NCBI GenBank assembly: GCA_020853655.1
Contig: JADYYL010000369.1
Location: 1 to 14,950 of the forward strand
DNA length: 14,950 nt
Source of the DNA: Deltaproteobacteria bacterium
Lineage (GTDB): Bacteria > Bdellovibrionota_C > UBA2361 > SZUA-149 > JADYYL01
Direction: 5' to 3'
Shown: positions 6,799 to 14,759 of the stretch, piece by piece
How positions within the stretch are numbered: the first letter of the stretch is position 1
Layout of the letters: the number at the start of each line of letters is the position of its first letter
The notes under the pieces: model-generated
What the model was told of the DNA's origin: nothing
Databases searched by the model: none
The model's input: only the letters and a program-made list of their open reading frames with translations
Translations under genes and position numbers: made by a program

Positions 6799-7197
6799 GC
6801 CGACGTCCGGAAGTCTCTACGGATTGCTACGCAGCGCAGAACGCGGAGAGATGTGGGATCATGGCCGTATCGCCACCCACAGCTCTCCGCAATGGGATGA
6901 AGAAAACCTCCCGATTTTTGTGGTTTCCTCCGCCGCTGTGAGCTCCCTTCAATCGCCGGTCCAGGGGAAGATCCGGGACCCCAACCTCGCTCGCCATCCC
7001 CGGATTACGCAATCGCGAAGCATTTTCAGCCCCTTAGCTGTCGTTCTGCGCCCGTCCCGTATACCGATCCTCATCAAGTCTTCTGCAATTCCTGCCGATT
7101 CACTCTCACAGGGTCAGAAGGGGGTTTTCCAGCGAACGTCACCCGACAGGTCTCAATGATATTCGAGGAAACACTTCTCCGAAGGGTGTGAAGCTAC
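6799..7197. other. Structured gap between the 193-aa gene and the pseudo-receiver gene
   Basis: This 399-base gap has short frames, but none with recognisable protein character. Its clear feature is a long stepped hairpin at 6843-6890. Lesser pairings follow, such as AAACC/GGTTT near 6903-6930 and GGTCC/GGACC near 6957-6980. The right half (about 7000-7197) is pyrimidine-rich with no clear promoter pair. Confidence 0.45.
6843..6890. repeat. Long three-step hairpin
   Basis: GCGGAGAG (6843-6850) pairs perfectly with CTCTCCGC (6883-6890). After one A/G mismatch, TGTGGG (6852-6857) pairs with CCCACA (6876-6881). After a four-base bulge on the left arm, TGGC (6862-6865) pairs with GCCA (6872-6875), leaving a six-base loop. 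That is 18 pairs in 48 bases. It lies 45 bases after the stop of the 193-aa gene and has no adjoining T-run. It may be a 3' end stabiliser, a terminator of unusual form, or part of an RNA gene. Confidence 0.7.
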
Positions 7198-7941
7198 ATG
7201 GCGTCTCCGAAGAACTACAATTTCTCCCGCTCGCGCCAAACCATCCCGGTGCTTGTACTCGCTCAGAACGGAACAACGAGTAACCAGCTTCGCCAAGCGC
7301 TCAAGACCATCGGGTTCAACCAGATCAGTGCTGCTCCCACGCATGTGACGGGACTCGATCGGATTCGCAGCCGTGACTTCGGGCTCGTCCTTTTCGAATC
7401 CTCTACGACGGATATGCCGCCCCTCGATTTCGTGACGCAGGCAATGGCAATGGACAACACGTCGTTCCTGATCGCCGTGTCGAACGAGCCGCGAGTTGAT
7501 GACGTTTTCGGATTGTTGCGTGCGGGCGCGCGAGGGTTTCTTGCGATCCCGTTCACCGTCGACAACATGGAAGAAGTGATCATGCGAGCGACGGAGGGCC
7601 CGGCATTGAGTGAGGCCGTGCTTCAGGCACCGGATCGTAACGCTGCGCTGGTCGGTGTCGTTCTCAACAGTCTCTACAAAGTGTCAGTGCTGATGCGACA
7701 ATCTCGCGAGTTCGCGAGTGCCGCCCGCGAACTCCAGCGCCAGCAGTATGCACTTCATGAGTCGATGGATCTCGCGCGCCTGTTCTGTGAAGGTGGCGAC
7801 GACGTGCTGCTCGACAAGATCGTTGACGGCTGCATTGCACGCGCCAATACCGCATCTACCCGACTGGGGAGAACGCGGAAGAAGCTGCAAAAGGAGCGGA
7901 AGGCGGAATCAAAGGGCGACGAAAAGTCTGCCACGCCTTAG
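7198..7941 (+). CDS. Pseudo-receiver (CheY-like) domain protein
   Basis: A 247-residue cytoplasmic protein. Residues about 17-132 follow the receiver fold: VLVLAQN at strand 1, FGLVLFE at strand 3, FLIAVSN at strand 4, and ARGFLAIPFTVDN at strand 5. The phosphorylation chemistry is lost. The acidic pair is replaced by Ala22-Gln23, the phosphoacceptor position is Glu67, and the switch lysine is Ile117 (IPF for KPF); only Ser95 fits. Residues about 135-215 look helical, and the tail is strongly basic and charged (225-247). Proteins of this sort act as phosphorylation-independent adaptors; the role here is unknown. The ATG start is preceded by a weak GAAGGG about 12 bases away. It converges on speA, with no kinase beside it. 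Confidence 0.8.
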   Translation: MASPKNYNFSRSRQTIPVLVLAQNGTTSNQLRQALKTIGFNQISAAPTHVTGLDRIRSRDFGLVLFESSTTDMPPLDFVTQAMAMDNTSFLIAVSNEPRVDDVFGLLRAGARGFLAIPFTVDNMEEVIMRATEGPALSEAVLQAPDRNAALVGVVLNSLYKVSVLMRQSREFASAARELQRQQYALHESMDLARLFCEGGDDVLLDKIVDGCIARANTASTRLGRTRKKLQKERKAESKGDEKSATP

Positions 7942-8018
7942 CCAGGATGCCGGTGCCACGCCGGGCCTGACATTTGCCCGCGGAGCTCTCAGCTCACCGT
8001 GCTCGAGTCCCGAGTAGA

Positions 8019-8074
8019 AATAGGAAAGGAAAAAACGGAAAGGTGAAAGGTGAAAGGGGAAGTTCCAGTCCCCT
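8019..8074 (-). terminator. Candidate intrinsic-type terminator for speA
   Basis: On the minus strand, downstream of the speA stop, AGGGGA/TCCCCT (8069-8074 with 8055-8060, 8-base loop) forms a hairpin. It is followed by a pyrimidine tract built of repeated CTTTCAC units and a run of six T (8035-8030). The T-run starts about 20 bases from the stem, which is long for a standard terminator. Confidence 0.4.
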
Positions 8075-8146
8075 CCCACACCGTTCTATCGCTCGGCCGA
8101 AAGACCAAAGCTACTCCGAAAGATACGTATACCCTTCGAACGATGA

Positions 8147-9925
8147 TCAGTACTTGCGGAAAATCTCCGCAGACTCTGCGGCAGAGATATCGCCACGCGC
8201 CACGGACTGCTCGAGGGAGTTTCTCCACTTCTCACAGAGATCTTCCTTCTCGTACTCCACGTAGCGCAGGACTTCGCGAACCGTGTCGCCGTAAACCACG
8301 TGCGAGAACTCCGCGCGACCCGATTCGTCCACTTCGACGTGCACCGCGTTGGTATCGCCAAAGAGGTTGTGCAGATCCCCGAGGATCTCTTGGTAGGCGC
8401 CAACGAGGAACGAGGCGAAATAGTACGGCTCTCCTTCTCGGAGCGCATGCACCGGGAGATAGCGCTTCACATCCTTCAGGTCAGGGAAACGATCGATCGT
8501 GCCATCCGAGTCGCACGTGATGTCGCCGATCGTGATCGGAACGTTCGGCTCTTCCGTCAGGCGGTGAATCGGCATGATCGGGAAAATCTGCTGAATCGCC
8601 CAGTTGTCAGGCATCGACTGAAATACAGACAGATTGCAGAAATACGTGCCGGTCAGCATCGAAGGGAGCCGCTCGAGGTCTTCGGGGATGTAGCTGAGCT
8701 CTTCCGAGACGCGAGACATCGCGGAGAGGAGCGCCCAATAAACCTTATCGCCTAATGCGCGATCCTGAATGGTCATCAGTCCGAGATTGAACTGATCGAG
8801 CATGTCGGTTCGGAGACTCATCGTATCGTGAAGAGTTTCTTGGCAGTTCTTCGAAGTGAGATCCCCGAGGAGTTGAGCCATATTGCGAACCGTCGCGTGG
8901 CCAGCAGCGGCGACGGCTTCTTTGGAGTTACACCCTTCGCTGAAGGAATTCGCGACTCCGAGCACGTTGAAGATCAACATCGAGTGGTGCGCGACCGTCG
9001 CCCGACCCGACTCGGTGACGATGTGAGGGTGGGGAGCATTGCCTTGCTGGCAGACCTCGTCGAGTACCCACACGATATCGCGCGCGTATTCTTCAACGGT
9101 ATAGTTCATCGACGACGAGAAGGTCGTCTTTGATCCGTCATAGTCCACGCCGAGTCCGCCACCAACGTCGATGTAATCCAACTTCGGACACTCTCGTCGA
9201 AGTTGAACGTAGAGCTGACCCGCTTCGCGGAGGGCGATCTTGAGATTCCCGATCGAGGTGAGCTGACTTCCTGCGTGGAAGTGGATCAAGCGGAGGCAGT
9301 CGAGCTGATCGTGCTTCTTCAGTTCGTTCACGGCTTCGAGGATCTCAGCCATCGTCAGGCCAAACTTCGCACGATCTCCGCCGGAGCGCTCCCATCGTCC
9401 GGCACCGCGTCCAGAAAGACGCAGCCGCAGACCGATTTCAGGCTGGACGCCGAGCTTCTTCGAGATGTCGAGGATCATCTGCAGCTCAGAAAACTTCTCG
9501 ATCGTGATCACCGGTCGGCGACCGACCTTCTTCGACATGAGCGCGAGCTCAATATACTCCCGGTCTTTGTAGCCGTTGCAGAGCAACAATGAATTCGGCG
9601 CGTCATGAAGCGCGAGTACGGCGATGAGCTCGGGTTTGCTGCCGACTTCAAGGCCGAGGTTGACCTCTCGACCCGCCTCGCGCAACACGTCGACGACATG
9701 GCGCTGCTGGTTCACCTTAATCGGGAACGCAGGAAAATATTGTCCCTTGTAGTTGTGCTCTGAGATGGCACTTTGGAACGCCTGATAGATCGTCTTGACG
9801 CGGTGTCTCAGGATTCCGTTGAAACGGAAAAGCACCGGAATCTCGATCCCCCGTGCTTCGACTGCTCGTGAGAGTTCGTAGAGGTCGAGCTTCGGACCGT
9901 TCGCTCCGTTCGGACTGACCGTCAC
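8147..9925 (-). CDS. speA: Biosynthetic arginine decarboxylase
   Basis: SpeA is a PLP enzyme (alanine-racemase fold) that turns arginine into agmatine for polyamine synthesis. From the GTG at 9925 it has 592 residues. Seen are the PLP lysine motif FPIKVNQ (Lys70), the GYKDREYI motif (118-125), HFHAGS (215-220), the phosphate-binding GGGLGVD (255-261), ITESGRA-like VTESGRA (303-309), ITCDSDG with Cys471, and YQEILGDLHNLFGDT (511-525). These agree with E. coli SpeA throughout. The family N-terminus continues upstream: in the same frame 9926-10015 encodes YGIENWGGEYFGINSAGH, matching the E. coli YNIAWWGNNYYDVNELGH region. No ATG, GTG or TTG occurs there before an in-frame TAG at 10018-10016. The GTG given is therefore the most distal standard start but probably not the real one. 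A strong ribosome site lies at 10046-10052. Confidence 0.95.
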   Translation of the reverse strand: MTVSPNGANGPKLDLYELSRAVEARGIEIPVLFRFNGILRHRVKTIYQAFQSAISEHNYKGQYFPAFPIKVNQQRHVVDVLREAGREVNLGLEVGSKPELIAVLALHDAPNSLLLCNGYKDREYIELALMSKKVGRRPVITIEKFSELQMILDISKKLGVQPEIGLRLRLSGRGAGRWERSGGDRAKFGLTMAEILEAVNELKKHDQLDCLRLIHFHAGSQLTSIGNLKIALREAGQLYVQLRRECPKLDYIDVGGGLGVDYDGSKTTFSSSMNYTVEEYARDIVWVLDEVCQQGNAPHPHIVTESGRATVAHHSMLIFNVLGVANSFSEGCNSKEAVAAAGHATVRNMAQLLGDLTSKNCQETLHDTMSLRTDMLDQFNLGLMTIQDRALGDKVYWALLSAMSRVSEELSYIPEDLERLPSMLTGTYFCNLSVFQSMPDNWAIQQIFPIMPIHRLTEEPNVPITIGDITCDSDGTIDRFPDLKDVKRYLPVHALREGEPYYFASFLVGAYQEILGDLHNLFGDTNAVHVEVDESGRAEFSHVVYGDTVREVLRYVEYEKEDLCEKWRNSLEQSVARGDISAAESAEIFRKY

Positions 9926-10045
9926 GTGACCGGCAGAGTTGATACCGAAGTACTCTCCGCCCCAGTTTTCAATGCCGTAGAGCGCGCTGCTCTTCGAAAT
10001 GGAACAGTTTTCGAGCTATTTGGATGCCTTAATATTGTGAAGTGT

Positions 10046-10052
10046 CTCCTTT
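10046..10052 (-). promoter_or_regulatory. Strong Shine-Dalgarno-like site upstream of speA
   Basis: On the minus strand AAAGGAG (10052-10046) is the best ribosome-binding sequence near speA. Twelve bases on, in the speA frame, lies ATT (10033-10031), then AAG GCA TCC AAA and a TAG. No ATG, GTG or TTG lies at a usable distance. This suggests a rare start codon, a disrupted start, or a base error. Confidence 0.4.
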
Positions 10053-10201
10053 GACCATCTATTGCTCTGGCAAGAAATAAGAAAGCGAATCTGTCAGAGC
10101 GCTCGCTTCTGTCGACTCAGCATTTGTTTCCGGTGGTCGTCATATCAGGAATTGGACGGCTAATAAATAGATCCGAGGGGAAATCCTTGTGCGGAACGCG
10201 C

Positions 10202-11050
10202 TCAGCGACTCCCGAGCGGGACGCCGCGCATCGTCAGATATCGACGCATCACCGGCCTCGCGATCCACGCCGCCGCGCGTGGCCCGACGACGTGAGCTGT
10301 CAGCGCCACAAGGGTGTTAAGGAAGCCGTTGACGACCACCGAGCGCTTCCGCTCCACGCCGCGGAGCGCCTGCTCGACGACGGTGCGAGCGCTCATCGCG
10401 GGGAACACGTCGAGCGCGTCCTTGAGTCCCGCCGCAATGTGGAACTCGCTCTCCGTAGGTCCCGGACAGAGCGCCATCAGCCGAACGCCGCTCCCGCGCA
10501 GCTCTTGATTCACTCCGAGTGTGAGACTGAGGAAGAAGGACTTGGTTGCGGCATACGTGGACATGTAGCTGAGCGGCATGAAGCTCACGACCGAGCAGAC
10601 GTTCAGCACGACCCCGTGGTGCGCGGCGCGCATGCTTGGCAAGAGCGCGTGCATGAGGCGAAGCGGGGCGATGCAGTTCAGCCGGGTCATCTCGATATCC
10701 CGCTCGACCGTGGAGTCAAGAAATGGTCCAACGTGCCCAAATCCGGCGTTGTTGACGAGGAGTCCAAGCACTCGTCCGGGTGCTGTGGCGGCTTGTGTGA
10801 GAGCGGCGATTCCCTCGTCGGTGGTGAGATCCGCGGTCAGCACGTTGACCGTTCCCGCTGCCGCGCCGCGCTGGGCCCAGACCTCCCGAACTTCGGCTGC
10901 GAGGGATTCAAGGCGGTCTGTGCGCCGAGCGACGAGGAGCAGGTCGTGGGTGCACCGCTCCGCGAGGGCGATCGCGAACTCCCGGCCTATCCCCGAGGAG
11001 GCTCCGGTGATAACGGCAAGGTCGCGGGTAGGGGAATTCGCATAGTCCAT
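10202..11050 (-). CDS. Short-chain dehydrogenase/reductase (SDR)
   Basis: A classical SDR of 282 residues, an NAD(P)-dependent oxidoreductase of unknown substrate. Motifs counted from the chosen start: cofactor-binding TGASSGIG (15-22), ARR at 41-43 after the second strand (basic residues favour NADP), NNAG (100-103), Asn125, catalytic Ser153, Tyr166 and Lys170 (YxxxK), and CPGPTES (195-201). The C-terminal part (about 235-265) is hydrophobic and resembles the membrane-associating end of 3-ketoacyl/17-beta-HSD-like SDRs, which is only a loose hint. The start is ATG at 11050 with GGAG seven bases upstream. The frame extends to a TTG at 11113, but that has no ribosome site. It is divergent from the 11214 gene and in the same direction as speA, 277 bases before its GTG. 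Confidence 0.92.
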   Translation of the reverse strand: MDYANSPTRDLAVITGASSGIGREFAIALAERCTHDLLLVARRTDRLESLAAEVREVWAQRGAAAGTVNVLTADLTTDEGIAALTQAATAPGRVLGLLVNNAGFGHVGPFLDSTVERDIEMTRLNCIAPLRLMHALLPSMRAAHHGVVLNVCSVVSFMPLSYMSTYAATKSFFLSLTLGVNQELRGSGVRLMALCPGPTESEFHIAAGLKDALDVFPAMSARTVVEQALRGVERKRSVVVNGFLNTLVALTAHVVGPRAAAWIARPVMRRYLTMRGVPLGSR

Positions 11051-11213
11051 GAGAGCACTCCGTTGAGAGAATTCAATGGCCCAATACCACGCCGTTCCAT
11101 AGAATACGCGCAAGAAATCGTTTGGCGATTGACCCGCTGGCGGTCGCCGTTTCTCGTGTCACTGCCGCTCATTCGCTCGGTCTTACAGCAGTTCCTTTTC
11201 GCACCGTTCGACT

Positions 11214-11660
11214 ATGGACAGAACTTCCTCCTCACTCCTCGACGAATCCGGTAACGGCGGCATGCGCTTCCTTATAATTCTCTACGCGCTGGGCATCCTC
11301 GTCATCGGGCTCAAGCCGCTGAAGAAATACTGGGCGCCGTATGTCCAAGGTGCGACTTCCGGCGTGCGCGACTATATGCACTGGGGCGAGCCGCCGAAGC
11401 GCGGGGTGCCACAAATTGAGACCGAACCCCCGCGGCTGATGGTGAATCCGGGGAAGAGCAGGGTTCAGGAGAGTCCTCGAGCCCCAGCGACGCCGCCACT
11501 TGACGCGCTGACGTCAAAAGACAAAGAAGAGCTGGACGGGCTGCTGAAGGCGATCTCGCCAGATGCGGCGACCCCGAAGACAGGTGCGCCGAAGAGTGGT
11601 GTGTCACAGGGGCGAAAGCCCGAGAAACCGAAAGTGCTGAGCTCCAACGAGGAGAGCTGA
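11214..11660 (+). CDS. Single-pass membrane protein with Pro/Lys-rich tail
   Basis: A 148-residue protein of unrecognised family. Residues 17-35 (MRFLIILYALGILVIGLKP) form one hydrophobic helix, so the protein is probably anchored in the inner membrane. The rest is polar and low in complexity, rich in Pro, Lys and Ser, and probably disordered. The first ATG (11214) has no visible ribosome site. ATG at 11262 (Met17), directly before the helix, is a serious alternative and gives 132 residues. The lipoprotein gene starts five bases after the stop, so the two are translated from one message. Confidence 0.65.
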   Translation: MDRTSSSLLDESGNGGMRFLIILYALGILVIGLKPLKKYWAPYVQGATSGVRDYMHWGEPPKRGVPQIETEPPRLMVNPGKSRVQESPRAPATPPLDALTSKDKEELDGLLKAISPDAATPKTGAPKSGVSQGRKPEKPKVLSSNEES

Positions 11661-11665
11661 GATAT

Positions 11666-12136
11666 ATGCGTCACCGAATACTTGCCTGCGCCGCCCTGTT
11701 TTTGACCGCCTGCACTCTTCCCAAGGCGCTCGACCCAATCATCGCGAATCGGCCGGCGAAGTATCGCATGCTGAATGAACAAGTGGGCCTCTTTCACCGC
11801 GCACTGAACTGGGGAGATACGCCGCGCGCAACAGAACACGTGGCGCCCGAGGCGCAAGGCGATTTTGGTCGCATGGTGCTGGGTGAGGCTGCGAATCATC
11901 GGATTATCGATGTGCGCGTCGACAAGATGGACTATCCCCCGGAGGATGACGACACCGCGTTTGTTGAGGCCACCGTTCGATACTACCGAGTGGCCTCGAT
12001 GCGCGTTGAGAACGCCTCCAACCGAGAGACCTGGAAATATTCGAGGATGAATGGCGCTTGGCAGCTCGTGAAGGCCGAGAAGATCAAGACAGATCCGTCA
12101 GTCGATCGTAGCGCGATCGGCGGATTCATTCGATAA
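11666..12136 (+). CDS. Small lipoprotein, 156 aa
   Basis: The N-terminus is a type II signal peptide: MRHR, a hydrophobic core, then the lipobox LTAC with Cys16 as lipidation site. The mature part is about 140 residues of alpha/beta character: a helical segment LNEQVGLFHRALNWGD, then strand-like IIDVRVDKMDY, AFVEATVRYYRV and the closing GAWQLVKAEK. This looks like an NTF2/SnoaL-like cone fold, but I cannot prove it. GGAGAG (11651-11656) lies nine bases before the ATG. It is tightly coupled to the membrane protein gene upstream, and a second lipoprotein gene follows after 68 bases. No function can be assigned. Confidence 0.8.
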   Translation: MRHRILACAALFLTACTLPKALDPIIANRPAKYRMLNEQVGLFHRALNWGDTPRATEHVAPEAQGDFGRMVLGEAANHRIIDVRVDKMDYPPEDDDTAFVEATVRYYRVASMRVENASNRETWKYSRMNGAWQLVKAEKIKTDPSVDRSAIGGFIR

Positions 12137-12204
12137 GCGGCTCCTCGTTCCAGGCGGTCAATCGACTTCGCGCCGGTTGCAAGGCGCATTTTGCGCGAGA
12201 GAAC

Positions 12205-13155
12205 ATGAACGTCAGCTTCCCCAGCCGCCTCCAACTGCACCGGTCTCTCTCTGTCGTATTCGCGATGGTGAGTGCTGGGTGTAGCGCGTCATCGTCCGAG
12301 TCGAAGTGGAATGCGAGCATTATCTCTTCAGCGCCGGTAGCGTCGGGGACCTCGGAAAACAAAGAAGCTCCCGTCTCCCTTGATGTGAAGAATGCTTTCA
12401 TCAGTGGGGGCAAGCTTCACGTGAACGTTGTCCTCGAGTCTCGAACCGATATTCCGAGCGACTCGGTCGCCGTGTATGTCCGCGGTTTGAAAGAGGGGAA
12501 GCTCGTATCGGAGACGGTGAAGCGCGCGTCTGAGAGCGCGCTCGGCCCCGTTCTCGAGAGTGGTTCGCGAGTCGCTTTTCAGTTTGAGCTCGACGCATCG
12601 ACGATTTCCGAATACCAAGCTGCGTGTTCATGGGGCGACGAAGCGGTCGCCCTCTTCAAAGGAACGGCCCCGTCTGTCGCGCCGGTTGCGGTCGCCGAGG
12701 TTTCTGCGCCGAACGACAGTGTCCCTCAGGTCACGACGGCTGCCAAAAGCGATGCCAGTGGAGACGCCGGGAGAGATGACGGAAGAGATGACGGAGCGGT
12801 CCGACTCTCGGAGGTCTTCATCGATTCAAACGCAGTCGAGTGCGCGACCCCTCCTTGCGACATCTTGTATACGCTGCGGACCGATCTGATGAACGACTCG
12901 CCCTTTGTCACGGCGGGCATACGCCTGGCGCTCAGCATCAACTGGGCCAATTCTGGGGAGACCCCGTCGTTGCCGGAAGAGGGCAGCGACCTCCTTCCCA
13001 ACGAGGATGAGATCGTTCTTGGAGATGTCGTGCTCGCGCCAGGAGAATCAAAGCAGATTCGTCTCGCCGTCGATAAGCCCCTTCCGGTGCTCGAGTTCGG
13101 GAGCTTCATCCCGCATTTACGCCTTGTCGACTATAAGCGAGACCGGCGGAGCTAG
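12205..13155 (+). CDS. Putative lipoprotein, 316 aa
   Basis: The signal peptide ends in SAGC, with Cys26 as probable lipidation site; Ser at the -3 position is less usual than Leu or Val. Two beta-rich regions follow: about 55-150 (LHVNVVLESRTDIPSDSVAVYVRGL) and about 205-310 (ILYTLRTDLMNDSPFVTAGIRLALSI). They are joined by an Ala/Ser/Asp-rich linker (about 155-200) containing GRDDGRDDG. The second region has a Cys pair, ECATPPC. The arrangement resembles two immunoglobulin-like domains, which is inference. The start ATG has only a weak GAGAGA before it, and a small hairpin (12184-12196) abuts that site. It is probably in the operon of the two preceding envelope genes. Confidence 0.75.
   Translation: MNVSFPSRLQLHRSLSVVFAMVSAGCSASSSESKWNASIISSAPVASGTSENKEAPVSLDVKNAFISGGKLHVNVVLESRTDIPSDSVAVYVRGLKEGKLVSETVKRASESALGPVLESGSRVAFQFELDASTISEYQAACSWGDEAVALFKGTAPSVAPVAVAEVSAPNDSVPQVTTAAKSDASGDAGRDDGRDDGAVRLSEVFIDSNAVECATPPCDILYTLRTDLMNDSPFVTAGIRLALSINWANSGETPSLPEEGSDLLPNEDEIVLGDVVLAPGESKQIRLAVDKPLPVLEFGSFIPHLRLVDYKRDRRS
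12769..12792 (+). repeat. 12-bp tandem repeat inside the lipoprotein linker
   Basis: GGGAGAGATGAC (12769-12780) is followed directly by GGAAGAGATGAC (12781-12792), 11 of 12 bases identical. It encodes GRDDGRDD. Being in frame and in a disordered linker, it looks like a recent small duplication. Confidence 0.75.
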
Positions 13156-13223
13156 CCCTCCCGCCAATCTGTTCCCACCCCCACGCTCGCGGGTTCGATT
13201 AGCCGTTTGGATGGCAAATCCGC

Positions 13224-13229
13224 TATAGT
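13224..13229 (+). promoter_or_regulatory. Candidate -10 element for miaB
   Basis: TATAGT matches five of six bases of the sigma70 -10 box and lies 27 bases before the GTG start. No good -35 is seen at 16-18 bases. Confidence 0.3.
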
Positions 13230-13255
13230 CCGCGGCTCTTCTTAGGAGCGCAGAC

Positions 13256-14737
13256 GTGTCCCAGCCCGATTCAGACCAGCAAGCCCTTTCACCCGATGCG
13301 ACGACGGCAGAGGCGTCGGACTATGGCGTCGGAGAGTTCGGTGTTCGGGAGCCAGGGCTTCGCGAGAGAGGGGTCTATATTAAGACCTTCGGCTGTCAGA
13401 TGAATGAGTATGACACCGAGAAGATGTTCCATCTCCTCTCCGCCGAGTATGACCCGGTGTCCGAGCCCGAGAAGGCCAGCGTGATCATTCTCAATACCTG
13501 TAGTGTTCGTGAGAAAGCCGAGCACAAATTGTTCTCTTTGCTCGGCGAGATGCGAGAGCTCAAGAAGGAACGGGCGGATCTCATTATCGGGGTCAGTGGT
13601 TGCGTCGCTCAACAGGAAGGATCGAAGATCCTTTCTCGCGTCGAGGCGGTGGACTTTGTCGTCGGCACCCATAACCTGTCGCTGATTCCGAGTCTCGTGG
13701 CTCGGGCGAAAGCGGGAGAGCGTTCCGCGGCGATTGATTACCGCGAGGAGTGGGAAGAGCTTCCGAGTGAGTTCGATTCTCTTCCGAGAATGCGAGAAGA
13801 CGGCGACATTCAGAAGCTCCGTGGTTATCTCACTCCGGTCCGGGCGCTCGTTGCGATTCAGCGCGGTTGTAACAAGCGATGTTCATTCTGTGTCGTTCCG
13901 ACGACGCGGGGGAAAGAGGTGAGCCGTGATCCGCAGGAGATTCTCCGGGAGATCCGTCTTAAAGCGCGCGCGGGTGCTCGAGAGGTGATGTTGCTTGGGC
14001 AAACGGTAAATTCTTACGGCCGAGATCTCTCGCCGCGTTTCGGGTTCCACACGCTGGTTCGGCAAATCGCGGAGATTGAAGGGATCACTCGCATCCGTTT
14101 TACGAGTCCGCATCCGGTAGAGGTTCGACCGGAGTTCATCGAGTTATACGGCGACGTCCCGCAGCTAATGCCTCACATTCATCTGCCGTTGCAGTCCGGC
14201 AATGACCGAGTCCTACGGGAGATGAACCGGAATTACAAAGTGCGGCGATACCTCGATATCGTCGACGCAGTGCGCACCCGTCTCCCTTCAGTTGCGATCA
14301 CCACTGACATCATTGTCGGATTCCCCACCGAAAGTGCCGCTGAGTTCGAGGACACGCTCCGACTCGTTGAGCAAGTTCGCTATCACGCCGCATACTATTT
14401 CAAGTATTCACGGCGACCCAATACCGTCGCTGTTAACGAGTATCCAAAAGACGCTGACATCGCTGCGTCGGAGGTGAGTGAGAGGTTCCAACGCCTGGAC
14501 GCACTCCAGACGCAAATCTCCTCGGAGATTAATTCGTCTCTGACAGGAGAGATCGTGGAGGTGCTCATTGAGGGCGCTAATCTCGGACAACTTTCGTCAA
14601 AAAAAGGACGAATTCCCCAGAATACGCTTGTTGAGCTAAGTTGCCCTGACGATCTCGTTGGAGAAACAGTGCATGCAAAAGTGGTTCACACGTCCCCGCG
14701 CGGGGTTCGGGCAGAGCTTCTTTCAACGGACGGTTGA
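13256..14737 (+). CDS. miaB: tRNA-2-methylthio-N6-dimethylallyladenosine synthase MiaB
   Basis: A radical-SAM methylthiotransferase that converts i6A37 to ms2i6A37 in tRNAs reading U-starting codons. It has 493 residues. After a 38-residue low-complexity N-terminal extension comes the UPF0004 domain opening YIKTFGCQMNEYD, with cluster ligands Cys47, Cys82 (LNTCSVREKAE) and Cys116 (SGCVAQQEG). The radical-SAM motif is CNKRCSFC (Cys205, Cys209, Cys212), followed by VPTTRGKEVSR. MiaB-type sequences also include LGQTVNSYG, HIHLPLQSG and TTDIIVGFPTE. A TRAM RNA-binding domain ends the protein (about 425-490). NTCSVRE together with QTVNSYG favours MiaB over the related RimO and MtaB. GTG is the start, with AGGAG seven bases upstream. 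The bifunctional nuclease gene follows 22 bases after the stop. Confidence 0.96.
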   Translation: MSQPDSDQQALSPDATTAEASDYGVGEFGVREPGLRERGVYIKTFGCQMNEYDTEKMFHLLSAEYDPVSEPEKASVIILNTCSVREKAEHKLFSLLGEMRELKKERADLIIGVSGCVAQQEGSKILSRVEAVDFVVGTHNLSLIPSLVARAKAGERSAAIDYREEWEELPSEFDSLPRMREDGDIQKLRGYLTPVRALVAIQRGCNKRCSFCVVPTTRGKEVSRDPQEILREIRLKARAGAREVMLLGQTVNSYGRDLSPRFGFHTLVRQIAEIEGITRIRFTSPHPVEVRPEFIELYGDVPQLMPHIHLPLQSGNDRVLREMNRNYKVRRYLDIVDAVRTRLPSVAITTDIIVGFPTESAAEFEDTLRLVEQVRYHAAYYFKYSRRPNTVAVNEYPKDADIAASEVSERFQRLDALQTQISSEINSSLTGEIVEVLIEGANLGQLSSKKGRIPQNTLVELSCPDDLVGETVHAKVVHTSPRGVRAELLSTDG

Positions 14738-14759
14738 ACACCTTATTGGTCGGCGACGG

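Noticed and set aside
6201..7159. Overlapping plus-strand frames across the 193-aa gene and the following gap as extra genes
   Set aside because: They are Arg-rich out-of-frame readings with no ribosome sites and no recognisable motifs.
10124..11254. Open frame of 376 codons on the plus strand
   Set aside because: It lies antisense to the SDR gene, which has all its catalytic motifs, so it is a shadow frame.
12416..12425. TTCACGTGAA palindrome as a second parS site
   Set aside because: Only 11 of 16 bases match the consensus, the outer half-site bases are wrong, and it lies inside a coding sequence.
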